23,840 nucleotides of DNA from assembly GCA_964459165.1 (NCBI GenBank), contig CAYWKM010000025.1, positions 1-23,840 of the forward strand, read 5' to 3'. The DNA is from RGIG4074 sp964459165 (GTDB taxonomy: Bacteria > Bacillota > Clostridia > Christensenellales > Borkfalkiaceae). The notes under the pieces were generated by a model. It did not search any database and was not told where the DNA came from. It was given only the letters and a program-made list of their open reading frames with translations. Every line of letters begins with the position of its first letter. The stretch's first letter is position 1. The position numbers and the translations under genes are program-made. Shown here one piece after another: positions 15,627-23,147 of the stretch.

Positions 15627-16289
15627 ATGTCGCTTACTTATAAGCAGCAATTTATTCAATTTATGGCGGAAAACGACGTGCTCCGCTTCGGAGAATTTAC
15701 GCTGAAAAGCGGACGAAAGGCTCCTTACTTTATCAATGCGGGCAATTATAGGACGGGCAGTCAGCTCTCGAAGCTCGGCGATTATTACGCCGCTTGCATC
15801 AAAGAAAACGGCGTGCGGGCGGAAACGCTGGTAGGTCCCGCCTATAAGGGCATTCCCTTGGCGGTGACGACCGCCGTCGCGCTCAGCAGAAATTACGGAA
15901 TGGACGTCAATTACTGCTTTGACCGCAAGGAAGCGAAGGATCACGGCGAGGGCGGACTCTTCGTGGGCAAGCAACTGACCGACGGCGAAAAAGTCGTTAT
16001 CGTCGAGGACGTGATGACTTCGGGAAAAGCGCTCCGAGAGATTCTTCCCAAGATCGCTTCGCAGGCGAAGGCGGAAGTCGTCGCCATGATCGTCTCCGTG
16101 GACAGAATGGAGCGGGGACTCGAAAGCTCCCTTTCCGCCGTTCAGGAAGCATATAAGGAATTTGGCGTAAAGGTGTATTCCATCGTCACGATGGCGGATA
16201 TCGTCGAAGCCATCGAGCAGGGCGTCGTCGGCGGGAGAGAATATCTCGAAGCGATGAAAGCCTATCAAAGAGAATACGGCGTAAAGTGA
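15627..16289 (+). CDS. pyrE: Orotate phosphoribosyltransferase
   Basis: A 220-residue type I phosphoribosyltransferase that joins orotate and PRPP to give OMP. The 13-residue PRPP motif VVIVEDVMTSGKA is at about residues 123-135. The dimer-loop segment FDRKEAKDHGEGG just before it is the flexible catalytic loop typical of PyrE. The N-terminal LKSGRKAPYF matches family members. A strong AGGAGGT site lies 8 nt before the ATG. This is the last pyrimidine gene of the operon, although an unrelated reading frame continues 13 nt later. Confidence 0.97.
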   Translation: MSLTYKQQFIQFMAENDVLRFGEFTLKSGRKAPYFINAGNYRTGSQLSKLGDYYAACIKENGVRAETLVGPAYKGIPLAVTTAVALSRNYGMDVNYCFDRKEAKDHGEGGLFVGKQLTDGEKVVIVEDVMTSGKALREILPKIASQAKAEVVAMIVSVDRMERGLESSLSAVQEAYKEFGVKVYSIVTMADIVEAIEQGVVGGREYLEAMKAYQREYGVK

Positions 16290-16302
16290 CCGCTCCCGTC
16301 TT

Positions 16303-17475
16303 ATGAAAAAGAAGAAAACGGAAAAGGCGAAAAGGAGCGTGTCCGTCGCCGAAATCGTCGTCGTCGCAGCCGCCGTCGTCGTCGCCGTCGTCCTGTGCGT
16401 CTCGGCGATTCTGAATTTTATACAAAAGAAGAAGGAAGGAGAGTCCTCCGATCTCCCGAACGAAACGTCCGCAGAGGAATCGGATTCGACGGTAGAGGAA
16501 GCCGTCGTCTCTGCGTTCGCCTCTCTTTCCGTGGAAGAAGCCGTCAACTCCTCGGAGGAGTTTCGTCCTTCGTCCGGATTTTATACCGTGTTTTTTCCGG
16601 AGGAGGGAACGGCGGCAAAGGTCGCGTACGAGGAGCTCTCCCTATCGGGCGGATATGTTTATAACGAGTTCTCCTGCGTAGTCGAAGTCTCCTGCTCTTA
16701 CGGGAGCGGGATTCTCGCCGGGTACGATCGGAGCCTTGAAGAGGACGTGAAGCAGATCAATATGCTCGATATCACCAACCGCCTGTGTTTTCAGTCGGAG
16801 GATCTCGAACGCGATTTTGTAAATTATGTCATGTCTCAGCGGTACGAGGACGTATGCTTTATCGACGGCGGCGCATGCAAAATTTTTGTCCCTTCCGGCG
16901 AATACGAAGCGGCGGAGCTCTCGTCTTATCTCAAAGTCGTCGTCTCCGATACGCTCGACGAAGACGTTCTCGCCCTCGTGGAAAAATTTTCCGGCGCGCA
17001 GGAGATTGCGTTCTCCGATACGGGGGATTATAAAACGGACGAATACGGCGTATGGACGAAAAATTACGCCTTCCTTTACTATGCTTTTCCGTGGATCGAT
17101 TCGCTCTCCTGTCCCGAGCAGACGTATTATTTAAAAGAGGGAAGCCTTCGCAACGCGCAAAAGCTCGCGTCTCTGTCCATGCCCTATACGGGCGCGAGCG
17201 TCTCCGACTGCTTTTCTGGCAATATTCCCGAAAGTTTGAAGGAAATCGTCTTTACCTCCGCCCTCGTGCCGGGAATCGGACGGGATATCTTCGACGGCTG
17301 CGGGAGCGTGGAGAGTTTGACTTTTTGCGTCGGGATTCAGACGTACGAGAGAGGAGCTTTTCTCCCCTGCGTTTCCTTAAAGAAAATCGTTTTTGCCGAA
17401 GACACCCTCTATTATTACGGAGAAGAGCTTTCGGGCGCGACAATCAAAGCGCCCGCCTCGGCGGAAAAAAGATAA
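16303..17475 (+). CDS. Membrane-anchored protein with BspA-like leucine-rich C-terminus
   Basis: A 390-residue protein of unknown function. A short basic cytoplasmic N-terminus leads to one strong TM helix (about residues 13-36). An acidic Ser/Glu-rich linker (about 40-80) follows, then a mixed globular region. The last about 110 residues show two degenerate BspA-type leucine-rich units of the form I-F-x-G-C-x-S-(L/V)-x-(S/K)-(L/I)-x-F. The type II topology would place the bulk outside the cell. It starts 13 nt after pyrE with no separate promoter and only a poor Shine-Dalgarno site, so it is probably expressed as the operon's last gene. A link to pyrimidine synthesis is not evident; the position may be accidental. 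No clear plus-strand terminator follows it. Confidence 0.8.
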   Translation: MKKKKTEKAKRSVSVAEIVVVAAAVVVAVVLCVSAILNFIQKKKEGESSDLPNETSAEESDSTVEEAVVSAFASLSVEEAVNSSEEFRPSSGFYTVFFPEEGTAAKVAYEELSLSGGYVYNEFSCVVEVSCSYGSGILAGYDRSLEEDVKQINMLDITNRLCFQSEDLERDFVNYVMSQRYEDVCFIDGGACKIFVPSGEYEAAELSSYLKVVVSDTLDEDVLALVEKFSGAQEIAFSDTGDYKTDEYGVWTKNYAFLYYAFPWIDSLSCPEQTYYLKEGSLRNAQKLASLSMPYTGASVSDCFSGNIPESLKEIVFTSALVPGIGRDIFDGCGSVESLTFCVGIQTYERGAFLPCVSLKKIVFAEDTLYYYGEELSGATIKAPASAEKR

Positions 17476-17513
17476 AAAATTTACGAATTCCTGTTGATTT
17501 TACGGGATTCGTA
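17474..17513 (-). terminator. Terminator of yqeY
   Basis: TACGAATTCC (17482-17491) pairs with GGGATTCGTA (17504-17513) over 10 bp with one wobble. Read on the minus strand, the hairpin is followed by AAATTTTTTATC. It lies about 40 nt after the yqeY stop. On the plus strand no T run follows, so it is not a good terminator for the pyr operon. Confidence 0.7.
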
Positions 17514-17522
17514 TGATATAAT
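17494..17522 (+). promoter_or_regulatory. Plus-strand promoter pointing into yqeY antisense
   Basis: TTGATT (17494-17499) and TATAAT (17517-17522) are spaced by 17 bp with a TGA extended -10 (17514-17516). The -10 region TGATATAATA is identical to that of the pyr promoter. No convincing plus-strand gene begins downstream; the transcript would run antisense through yqeY. Confidence 0.55.
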
Positions 17523-17554
17523 AACGATGAAAAAATGTATTCATGAAAAAAGGA

Positions 17555-17974
17555 TCAGAGTCCGCGGAGCGTCTCGTTGACGACTTTCATGTCGCATTTC
17601 CCCGCATAGTTTGCTTTGAAATATTTCATGACGGCGGGCGTCGATTTGTCCTCGAGCCCCGAGATGATCTCTTTGATCTTCTCTTTGGAGAGCATTTCCG
17701 GAATGTATTGCTTCACGGTTGCGATTTGCCTTTCGAGCGAAGCGACCGTCTCGGTTCTTCCCGCCCGTTCAAAATTCTCTCTCTCCTCGATGAGCTCGCT
17801 CTCCGTTTTACGGCAAGCGGAAACGACGTCCGCTTCGGTAATTTCGGGTCCGTGGTTTGCGTCCGTCTTCATCAGCATGAGCTTGGAGACGACTGCATTG
17901 TAAGCGATTACCGCGTCCGCGTTTTTCTCTTTCATGGCGACGATCTTTGCCTTTTTTAATTCTTCTAACGTCAT
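17555..17974 (-). CDS. yqeY: GatB/YqeY domain protein
   Basis: A 139-residue protein of the YqeY family, whose members resemble the tRNA-binding tail domain of the GatB amidotransferase subunit. Their own role is not settled. Family traits are the helical N-terminus MTLEELKKAKIVAMKEKN, the E-rich central helix, the segment QYIPEMLS, and a C-terminal KxxxxGKCDMK-like stretch. The start at 17974 is supported by AAGGAG 10 nt upstream. A possible start 14 codons earlier (18016) lacks a good ribosome-binding site and is not used. It is transcribed from its own promoter (18076-18104) towards the pyr operon and ends in a hairpin terminator. Confidence 0.88.
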   Translation of the reverse strand: MTLEELKKAKIVAMKEKNADAVIAYNAVVSKLMLMKTDANHGPEITEADVVSACRKTESELIEERENFERAGRTETVASLERQIATVKQYIPEMLSKEKIKEIISGLEDKSTPAVMKYFKANYAGKCDMKVVNETLRGL

Positions 17975-18075
17975 ATTTGATATTCTCCTTGTTTTTACTG
18001 CGGCGTCTGTTGACATCCATCGGGATTTCTCCGCGAAATCCGTGAAAATCCGCTTTATTATAAATTATAAACACC

Positions 18076-18104
18076 ATTATAGCCGCCTTTTCACGACTTT
18101 TCAA
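18076..18104 (-). promoter_or_regulatory. Promoter of yqeY
   Basis: On the minus strand TTGAAA (18104-18099) and TATAAT (18081-18076) are separated by 17 bp. This gives a leader of about 95 nt before the yqeY start. Confidence 0.75.
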
Positions 18105-18165
18105 ACGTTTTCATGCGGTTTTCTTGAAATTTATCGTATTCCTGCGGAAATTCGACTCAAAGAGC

Positions 18166-18194
18166 TTGACTTTTCGAAGACGATCTGCTAAGAT
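18166..18194 (+). promoter_or_regulatory. Promoter of adhE
   Basis: TTGACT (18166-18171) and TAAGAT (18189-18194) are spaced by 17 bp, with a predicted start near 18201 and a leader of about 65 nt. No recognisable Rex-type redox operator (TTGTTAA-N4-TTAACAA) is seen around it. Confidence 0.65.
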
Positions 18195-18266
18195 AATGAA
18201 GATATATATCGATATTGATTTATCGTATTATAAAAAGGGAACGTATTTAGGAGGTTACTCACAACT

Positions 18267-20876
18267 ATGGAAACAAAACTTGTTGATTCCGTCGAAGCCT
18301 TGGCGGAAAAGATCGGCGAAGTAAGAAGAGCTCAGGAAATTTTTGCCGCCTACACGCAGGAGCAGGTAGACGCAATTTTCCGCGCGGCGGCTCTTGCGGC
18401 AAATAACCAGAGAATTCCTCTGGCTAAAATGGCGGTGGAAGAGACCGGCATGGGCATCGTAGAAGACAAGGTGATCAAAAACCATTATGCTTCCGAATAT
18501 ATTTATAATAAATATAAAAATGAAAGGACCTGCGGCGTGCTCGAAGAAAACGCCGAGTACGGCTTCAAGAAAATCGCGGAGCCGATCGGTCTCGTCGCCG
18601 CGGTCATCCCTACGACGAATCCCACCTCTACGGCTATTTTCAAGACGCTCGTCTGCTTAAAGACGCGCAACGGCATCATCATCAGTCCTCACCCCAGAGC
18701 GAAGAAGAGCACGATCGCTGCGGCGAAGGTCGTTCTCGACGCGGCGGTAAAGGCCGGCGCGCCCGAAGGAATTATCGGCTGGATCGATATTCCCTCGTTG
18801 GAATTGACCAACATGATCATGAAGGAAGCGGACGTCATTCTCGCCACCGGCGGTCCCGGCATGGTGAAGAGCGCGTATTCTTCCGGGAAGCCCGCTCTCG
18901 GCGTAGGCGCAGGCAACACGCCCGCCATCATCGACGACACGGCGGATATTCGCCTCGCCGTCAACTCGATCATTCATTCCAAAACCTTCGACAACGGTAT
19001 GATCTGCGCTTCCGAACAGTCCGTCATCGTCCTCGATAAGGTTTATGAAGAGGTCAAGAAAGAGTTTTCTTACCGCGGCTGCTACTTCCTTAACGAGGAA
19101 GAAAAGGACAAGGCGAGAAACACGATTATCATCAACGGCGGGTTAAACGCCAAGATCGTGGGGCAGCGCGCTCCGAAGATCGCGCGGATCTGCGGTTTCG
19201 AGGTGCCCGAATCCACGAAGATTCTCATCGGCGAGGTGGAAAACGTTCACCTCGACGAAGCGTTCGCGCACGAAAAGCTTTCGCCCGTTCTCGCGATGTA
19301 TCGCGCAAGCGATTTTGACGACGCCGTATCCAAAGCGATGCAGCTTATCGCCGACGGCGGTATGGGACATACTTCCGCGATCTATATCAATCAGCTCACC
19401 GAGTTTGAGAAGCTGGAGAAGTGGGAAGCTTCCATGAAGACCTGCCGTATGCTCGTCAATACGCCTTCCTCTCAGGGCGGTATCGGCGATATTTATAACT
19501 TTATGCTGACGCCCTCTTTGACGCTCGGTTGCGGAACGTGGGGAGGCAACTCCGTTTCCGAAAACGTAGGGATCAAGAATCTTATCAACATCAAATCCGT
19601 AGCGGAAAGGAAGGAAAATATGCTTTGGCTCAGAACGCCCGAAAAAATTTACCATAAGAGAGGCTGCCTGCCCGTCGCGCTCGACGAGCTCGGCTCCGTC
19701 ATGAATAAAAAGAGAGCTTTCATCGTAACCGATAAGTTCCTCGCGCAGACGAACCGTACGAAGCCCATTACCGATAAACTCGATCAGCTGGGAATCGTTT
19801 ATACGATTTTCTCCGACGTGGAACCCGATCCTTCGCTCGATTCCGCCAAGGCGGGCGCAAAGCTGATGTCCGACTTTAAGCCCGACGTAATCATCGCGCT
19901 CGGCGGCGGCTCGGCCATGGACGCGGGCAAGATCATGTGGGTGCTCTATGAACATCCCGAAGTGGATTTTTACGATATGGCGATGCGCTTCATGGATATC
20001 AGAAAGAGAATTTATACCTTCCCTCATATGGGAGAAAAGGCGTATTTTATCGCCGTTCCCACCTCTTCCGGCACAGGCTCCGAAGTCACGCCTTTCGCCG
20101 TCATTTCCGATAAGCTCACAGGCAATAAGTATCCTTTGGCGGACTACGAGCTTCTCCCCGATATGGCGATCATCGATACCGATTTCATGATGACGCAGCC
20201 CAAAGGGCTTACCGCCGCGTCCGGTATCGACGCGCTCACCCACTGCCTCGAAGCTTACGCTTCCATCATGGCTACTCCTTATACGGACGGCGAGGCGCTC
20301 GTCGCCATGAAGCTGATCTTCAAGTATCTTGAACGCGCCTACACGAACGGACAGAACGATCCCGAAGCGAGAGAAGGGATGGCGGACGCCGCTACGATGG
20401 CGGGAATTGCGTTCGCAAACGCATTCTTGGGCGTATGTCATTCCATGGCTCATAAGATGGGAGCGTTCCATCATATTCCTCACGGAATCGCAAACGCTCT
20501 TCTCATCACCGACGTCATCCGTTATAACAGCGCGGAAGTTCCCGCCAAAATGGGTACCTTCTCTCAGTACGGCTATCCTCACGCGAGAGCGAGATATGCC
20601 GAAGTGGCGGATTTCCTCGGCTTGGGCGGCTTTACCGAAGAGGATAAAGTAGAAAATCTCTGCGCCGCCATCGAAGATCTCAAAGCGAAGGTGGGCATTA
20701 AGAAGACGATCAAGGATTACGGAGTGGACGAAAAGTATTTCTGGGAGACGCTCGACGAAATGAGCGAAAAAGCGTTCGACGATCAGTGTACCGGCGCAAA
20801 TCCCCGCTATCCGTTGATTTCCGAAATCAGAGAGATGTATATCAGAAATTCCGGCTTCACGCCCGAAGAAAAGTAA
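18267..20876 (+). CDS. adhE: Bifunctional acetaldehyde-CoA / alcohol dehydrogenase
   Basis: An 869-residue AdhE of full family length. It reduces acetyl-CoA to acetaldehyde and then to ethanol with NADH, regenerating NAD+ in fermentation. The N-terminal aldehyde dehydrogenase half has catalytic Cys247 in the FDNGMICASEQ context. After a linker near residues 440-455, the C-terminal iron-dependent alcohol dehydrogenase half has the NAD motif GGGSAMDAGK. Its metal ligands Asp655, His659, His725 and His739 keep the spacing of E. coli AdhE. AGGAGG lies about 10 nt upstream of the ATG. Enzymes of this type assemble into spirosome filaments. It has its own promoter; an 8-bp GTCCGATA hairpin without a T run follows 22 nt after the stop. 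Confidence 0.97.
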   Translation: METKLVDSVEALAEKIGEVRRAQEIFAAYTQEQVDAIFRAAALAANNQRIPLAKMAVEETGMGIVEDKVIKNHYASEYIYNKYKNERTCGVLEENAEYGFKKIAEPIGLVAAVIPTTNPTSTAIFKTLVCLKTRNGIIISPHPRAKKSTIAAAKVVLDAAVKAGAPEGIIGWIDIPSLELTNMIMKEADVILATGGPGMVKSAYSSGKPALGVGAGNTPAIIDDTADIRLAVNSIIHSKTFDNGMICASEQSVIVLDKVYEEVKKEFSYRGCYFLNEEEKDKARNTIIINGGLNAKIVGQRAPKIARICGFEVPESTKILIGEVENVHLDEAFAHEKLSPVLAMYRASDFDDAVSKAMQLIADGGMGHTSAIYINQLTEFEKLEKWEASMKTCRMLVNTPSSQGGIGDIYNFMLTPSLTLGCGTWGGNSVSENVGIKNLINIKSVAERKENMLWLRTPEKIYHKRGCLPVALDELGSVMNKKRAFIVTDKFLAQTNRTKPITDKLDQLGIVYTIFSDVEPDPSLDSAKAGAKLMSDFKPDVIIALGGGSAMDAGKIMWVLYEHPEVDFYDMAMRFMDIRKRIYTFPHMGEKAYFIAVPTSSGTGSEVTPFAVISDKLTGNKYPLADYELLPDMAIIDTDFMMTQPKGLTAASGIDALTHCLEAYASIMATPYTDGEALVAMKLIFKYLERAYTNGQNDPEAREGMADAATMAGIAFANAFLGVCHSMAHKMGAFHHIPHGIANALLITDVIRYNSAEVPAKMGTFSQYGYPHARARYAEVADFLGLGGFTEEDKVENLCAAIEDLKAKVGIKKTIKDYGVDEKYFWETLDEMSEKAFDDQCTGANPRYPLISEIREMYIRNSGFTPEEK

Positions 20877-20898
20877 TTTTATGAAAAATTCGGTTCTT

Positions 20899-20924
20899 GT
20901 CCGATAGGGAATTTCTTATCGGAC
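20899..20924 (+). repeat. Hairpin between adhE and the kinase gene
   Basis: GTCCGATA (20899-20906) is perfectly complementary to TATCGGAC (20917-20924) around a 10-nt loop that can pair further through wobbles. No T run follows, so it is not a standard terminator and may be a processing or stability element. TTATCGGACG from its right arm recurs just after the kinase gene (21734-21743). Confidence 0.6.
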
Positions 20925-20975
20925 GGCCGTATTTGCAGTGAACAGCATATATAGTAAAATGAGGAGGAAATCATT

Positions 20976-21731
20976 ATGCCGGCAGCAAAAAAAACAATAT
21001 TGTATCAGACGCCAAACAAAACAGTCTCTTTGCAGGGGAAGCTCGTCGTTAAGGAATTTAACGAAATGTATCCCAAGTACGACGTTTTGAACGAGGCCTT
21101 GAATCAGGCGAGAGTCGAACAGACCGATCTCAACGTGCCTAAGGTTCAGGCGGTAACCGTCGAAGAGGGAAAATGGTGCATCAAGATGGACTATGTAAAG
21201 GGAAAAACCTTGCAGCAGCTCATGGATGAAAATCCCGAAAAGGTCGATCTTTATCTGAATATGTTCGTGGATCTTCAGGTGGAGGTTCAAAGCAAAAAGG
21301 TTCCTTTGCTCCCTCGATTGAAGGACAAGATGCAGGCTAAAATTTCTCAGACTTCATACGACGCCACCACTCGCTATGAATTGCACGTCCGCCTCGATTC
21401 CATTCCCAAGCACTTAAAGCTTTGCCACGGCGACTTCACGCCCGGGAACATCATCATTACGCCCGAGGGAAAGGCGTTCGTCATCGACTGGTCTCACGCG
21501 ACGCAGGGCAACGCCAGCCTCGACGCGGCGAGGACGTTCCTCACCTTCAATTTGGAGGGAAGATCCGATCTCGCCGATAAGTATCTCGCGCTCTTCTGCA
21601 AGAAGACGGACACGGCGAAGCAGTACGTTCAGCGGCTGATGCCCATCGTTGCGGCTACGCAGAGCTTAAAGGCGAAGCCCGAAGAGAAAGGTCTCCTTTC
21701 CCGTTGGGTGAACGTCGTCGAATACGAATAA
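20976..21731 (+). CDS. APH-fold small-molecule kinase (phosphotransferase family)
   Basis: A 251-residue protein with the catalytic core of the aminoglycoside-phosphotransferase / choline-kinase fold. The catalytic loop is H151-G-D153-F-T-P-G-N158, and the metal-binding Asp171 is in VIDWSHA. An N-lobe with a VKEF strand and Lys near residue 25 could bind ATP. It is shorter than typical antibiotic kinases (about 260-300), and the N-lobe is compact. GAGGAGGAAA precedes the ATG by 5-6 nt. It follows adhE by 99 nt and has a strong terminator about 135 nt downstream. The family phosphorylates many small molecules, including sugars, choline and antibiotics. The substrate here is unknown and resistance should not be assumed. 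Confidence 0.82.
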   Translation: MPAAKKTILYQTPNKTVSLQGKLVVKEFNEMYPKYDVLNEALNQARVEQTDLNVPKVQAVTVEEGKWCIKMDYVKGKTLQQLMDENPEKVDLYLNMFVDLQVEVQSKKVPLLPRLKDKMQAKISQTSYDATTRYELHVRLDSIPKHLKLCHGDFTPGNIIITPEGKAFVIDWSHATQGNASLDAARTFLTFNLEGRSDLADKYLALFCKKTDTAKQYVQRLMPIVAATQSLKAKPEEKGLLSRWVNVVEYE

Positions 21732-21865
21732 TTTTATCGGACGATAGGATTTCAGACCTTTCGTTTGAATTGCAATTCAGACGCGGCGAAGCTGCGGGAG
21801 AGCGACAGAGGATAAAAATTCTCCTCTCGCGTTCGATACGACTTCGCAAAAGAACAAAAACAAGG

Positions 21866-21896
21866 CGCGCGGTCCCGAAGGAACCGCGCGTTTTTT
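21866..21896 (+). terminator. Strong terminator after the kinase gene
   Basis: CGCGCGGT (21866-21873) pairs with ACCGCGCG (21883-21890), with an inner CC/GG extension around CGAA, and is followed by six T and CTTTT. It closes the kinase transcript, probably with adhE read-through. The 135 nt between the kinase stop and this hairpin also hold a perfect 14-bp palindrome, TGAATTGCAATTCA (21766-21779), and an AGAGGA/TCCTCT stem, so the 3' UTR is structured. Confidence 0.9.
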
Positions 21897-21989
21897 CTTT
21901 TCCATTGCGACCTTTCGGTACAAAAAGGAAGAAAAAAACGCTTTCATTTATCTTTCACAAATAATTTTTTCTTCCGATATGAAAAGTGC

Positions 21990-22018
21990 TTGACGGAAAT
22001 TAAAATTACAAGTAAAAT
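21990..22018 (+). promoter_or_regulatory. Promoter of the cyclophilin-like lipoprotein gene
   Basis: TTGACG (21990-21995) and TAAAAT (22013-22018) are separated by 17 bp. The predicted start is near 22025, about 30 nt before the gene. Confidence 0.7.
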
Positions 22019-22055
22019 AATGATATATTTTTATTTGAATTTTCGGAGATTTGTA

Positions 22056-22925
22056 ATGAAACTTTCTTCTAATAAAAGGGCGATTCGTATCGTCGGCGCG
22101 GTTTTTGCCGGCGTGATAGCGGCTTCTTCCGTCGTCATGACGGCGGGATGCAGTACCGCGCATCCTACGGTAAAGATCACCGTCGAATTTCAAAATACAG
22201 ATTACGAGCTCGATTACAAGCTTTACAGAAAGATGTATCCCGCGACCGTGCAACATTTTCTCGAGCTTGCGGAAAACGGCTATTACGACGGACTTTGCGT
22301 CCATCATTACGCGAACAGCATGATCTATACCGGCGTATACGAATATAATGCGGACGATACCGGCAACGGCATGGGCGGACTCGAATATAAGGACTATTAC
22401 GCTACCGTGTCCGCATACGATTCCTTTACGCAGACCGTGTTCGACGCGACTTCGCAGGCGGGGACTTACACGCTGTACGGCGAATTTGTCAATAACGGGT
22501 TCTCGGTGGAAAATAACGGGCTTTCGCATAAGTACGGCTCTTTGGTCATGTATTACAACGATATTTCCACCTGTACGACGAAGGTGAAGACGCAGCTCAG
22601 CTCGTCCAAGGATAAAACCGCCATCAAGGATTATAAATATAATAGCGCTACGAGCGAATTTTACATCTTCACGGGGTCGACGCAGACCGTAAACGACGCA
22701 AAATATTGCGTCTTCGGCGAGCTTCTCGACGAAGAGCAGCTCGATACCCTCTCTAACGCCATTACCGACTATATTAACGCGCAGGATGAGGATTATTCCC
22801 TTACTGAAACGTATAATAAGGTATGGGTCGATACGAAAGACGCTTACGCCGATAAGCATTACGTTTCCTATTCGGTTCCCAAGGAACCCATCGTCGTGAA
22901 GAGCGTTAAAATTAAGAATTATTGA
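22056..22925 (+). CDS. Cyclophilin-like lipoprotein, catalytic Arg missing
   Basis: A 289-residue lipoprotein. Residues 1-31 are a lipoprotein signal peptide ending in a lipobox-like MTAGC with Cys32 as the lipidation site, so the protein should sit on the outer face of the membrane. From about residue 37 it resembles cyclophilin-type peptidyl-prolyl isomerases: ATVQHFLELAENGYYDG, then GMGGLEYKD, then GSLVMYYND at the hydrophobic core strand. The usual FHRV active-site motif is replaced by VHHY and MIQGG by MIYTG. The catalytic Arg is therefore absent and isomerase activity is doubtful. The start at 22056 has a CGGAG site and begins the signal peptide; an in-frame upstream extension would overlap the promoter. 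Folding help to exported proteins is the family role; here it is uncertain. Confidence 0.82.
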   Translation: MKLSSNKRAIRIVGAVFAGVIAASSVVMTAGCSTAHPTVKITVEFQNTDYELDYKLYRKMYPATVQHFLELAENGYYDGLCVHHYANSMIYTGVYEYNADDTGNGMGGLEYKDYYATVSAYDSFTQTVFDATSQAGTYTLYGEFVNNGFSVENNGLSHKYGSLVMYYNDISTCTTKVKTQLSSSKDKTAIKDYKYNSATSEFYIFTGSTQTVNDAKYCVFGELLDEEQLDTLSNAITDYINAQDEDYSLTETYNKVWVDTKDAYADKHYVSYSVPKEPIVVKSVKIKNY

Positions 22926-22941
22926 TAAGAGAAGGAGCCGT

Positions 22942-22968
22942 TTCCCGTAGCTCCCATAGGGAATTTTT
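22942..22968 (+). terminator. Weak possible terminator after the lipoprotein gene
   Basis: TTCCC (22942-22946) can pair with GGGAA (22959-22963), followed by five T. An overlapping alternative hairpin (GGAGC 22934-22938 with GCTCC 22950-22954) competes with it. The stem is short. Confidence 0.35.
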
Positions 22969-22997
22969 CCGCAAACGATTGAAAGAGGCGTAAAGCC

Positions 22998-23147
22998 GTG
23001 TTGTTTCGCATTAGATGGGACGCACTACGTTGGCGAATTGTTTTCAGCAGGTATTACAAAAATGTTAAATTTGACTATGTTCAGCAAACAGATTTAACGT
23101 TCACAATATCAAGACAAGAAGACGGGAAATATGAAAGATACAGGTAA
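22998..23147 (+). CDS. Possible 49-codon small protein overlapping the next gene
   Basis: An uninterrupted frame runs from GTG (22998) to TAA (23145-23147). It encodes 49 residues rich in Arg, Tyr and aromatics (for example RIRWDALRWRIVF). GAAAGAGG lies about 9 nt upstream of the GTG; a TTG is next, and there is no ATG start. Its end overlaps the start of the two-TM protein by 17 nt, which would couple their translation. No family is recognised. It could be a genuine short gene, the remnant of a longer one, or chance. It lies in AT-rich sequence unlike the rest of the window. Confidence 0.4.
   Translation: MLFRIRWDALRWRIVFSRYYKNVKFDYVQQTDLTFTISRQEDGKYERYR

Noticed and set aside
17543..17959. 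138-codon plus-strand frame opposite yqeY, downstream of the forward promoter
   Set aside because: It has no ribosome-binding site and its composition is that of a shadow frame. yqeY on the other strand has clear family sequence, promoter and terminator.
18100..18266. Rex-type redox operator before adhE
   Set aside because: No TTGTTAA-N4-TTAACAA-like sequence is present in the promoter or leader.
19143..20582. 479-codon minus-strand open frame inside adhE
   Set aside because: It is antisense to a highly conserved enzyme with intact catalytic residues. Its translation looks random and His/Arg-rich.
20933..20960. TTGCAG-16-TAAAAT as a promoter for the kinase gene
   Set aside because: The predicted start would fall inside the ribosome-binding site GAGGAGG, leaving no usable leader.
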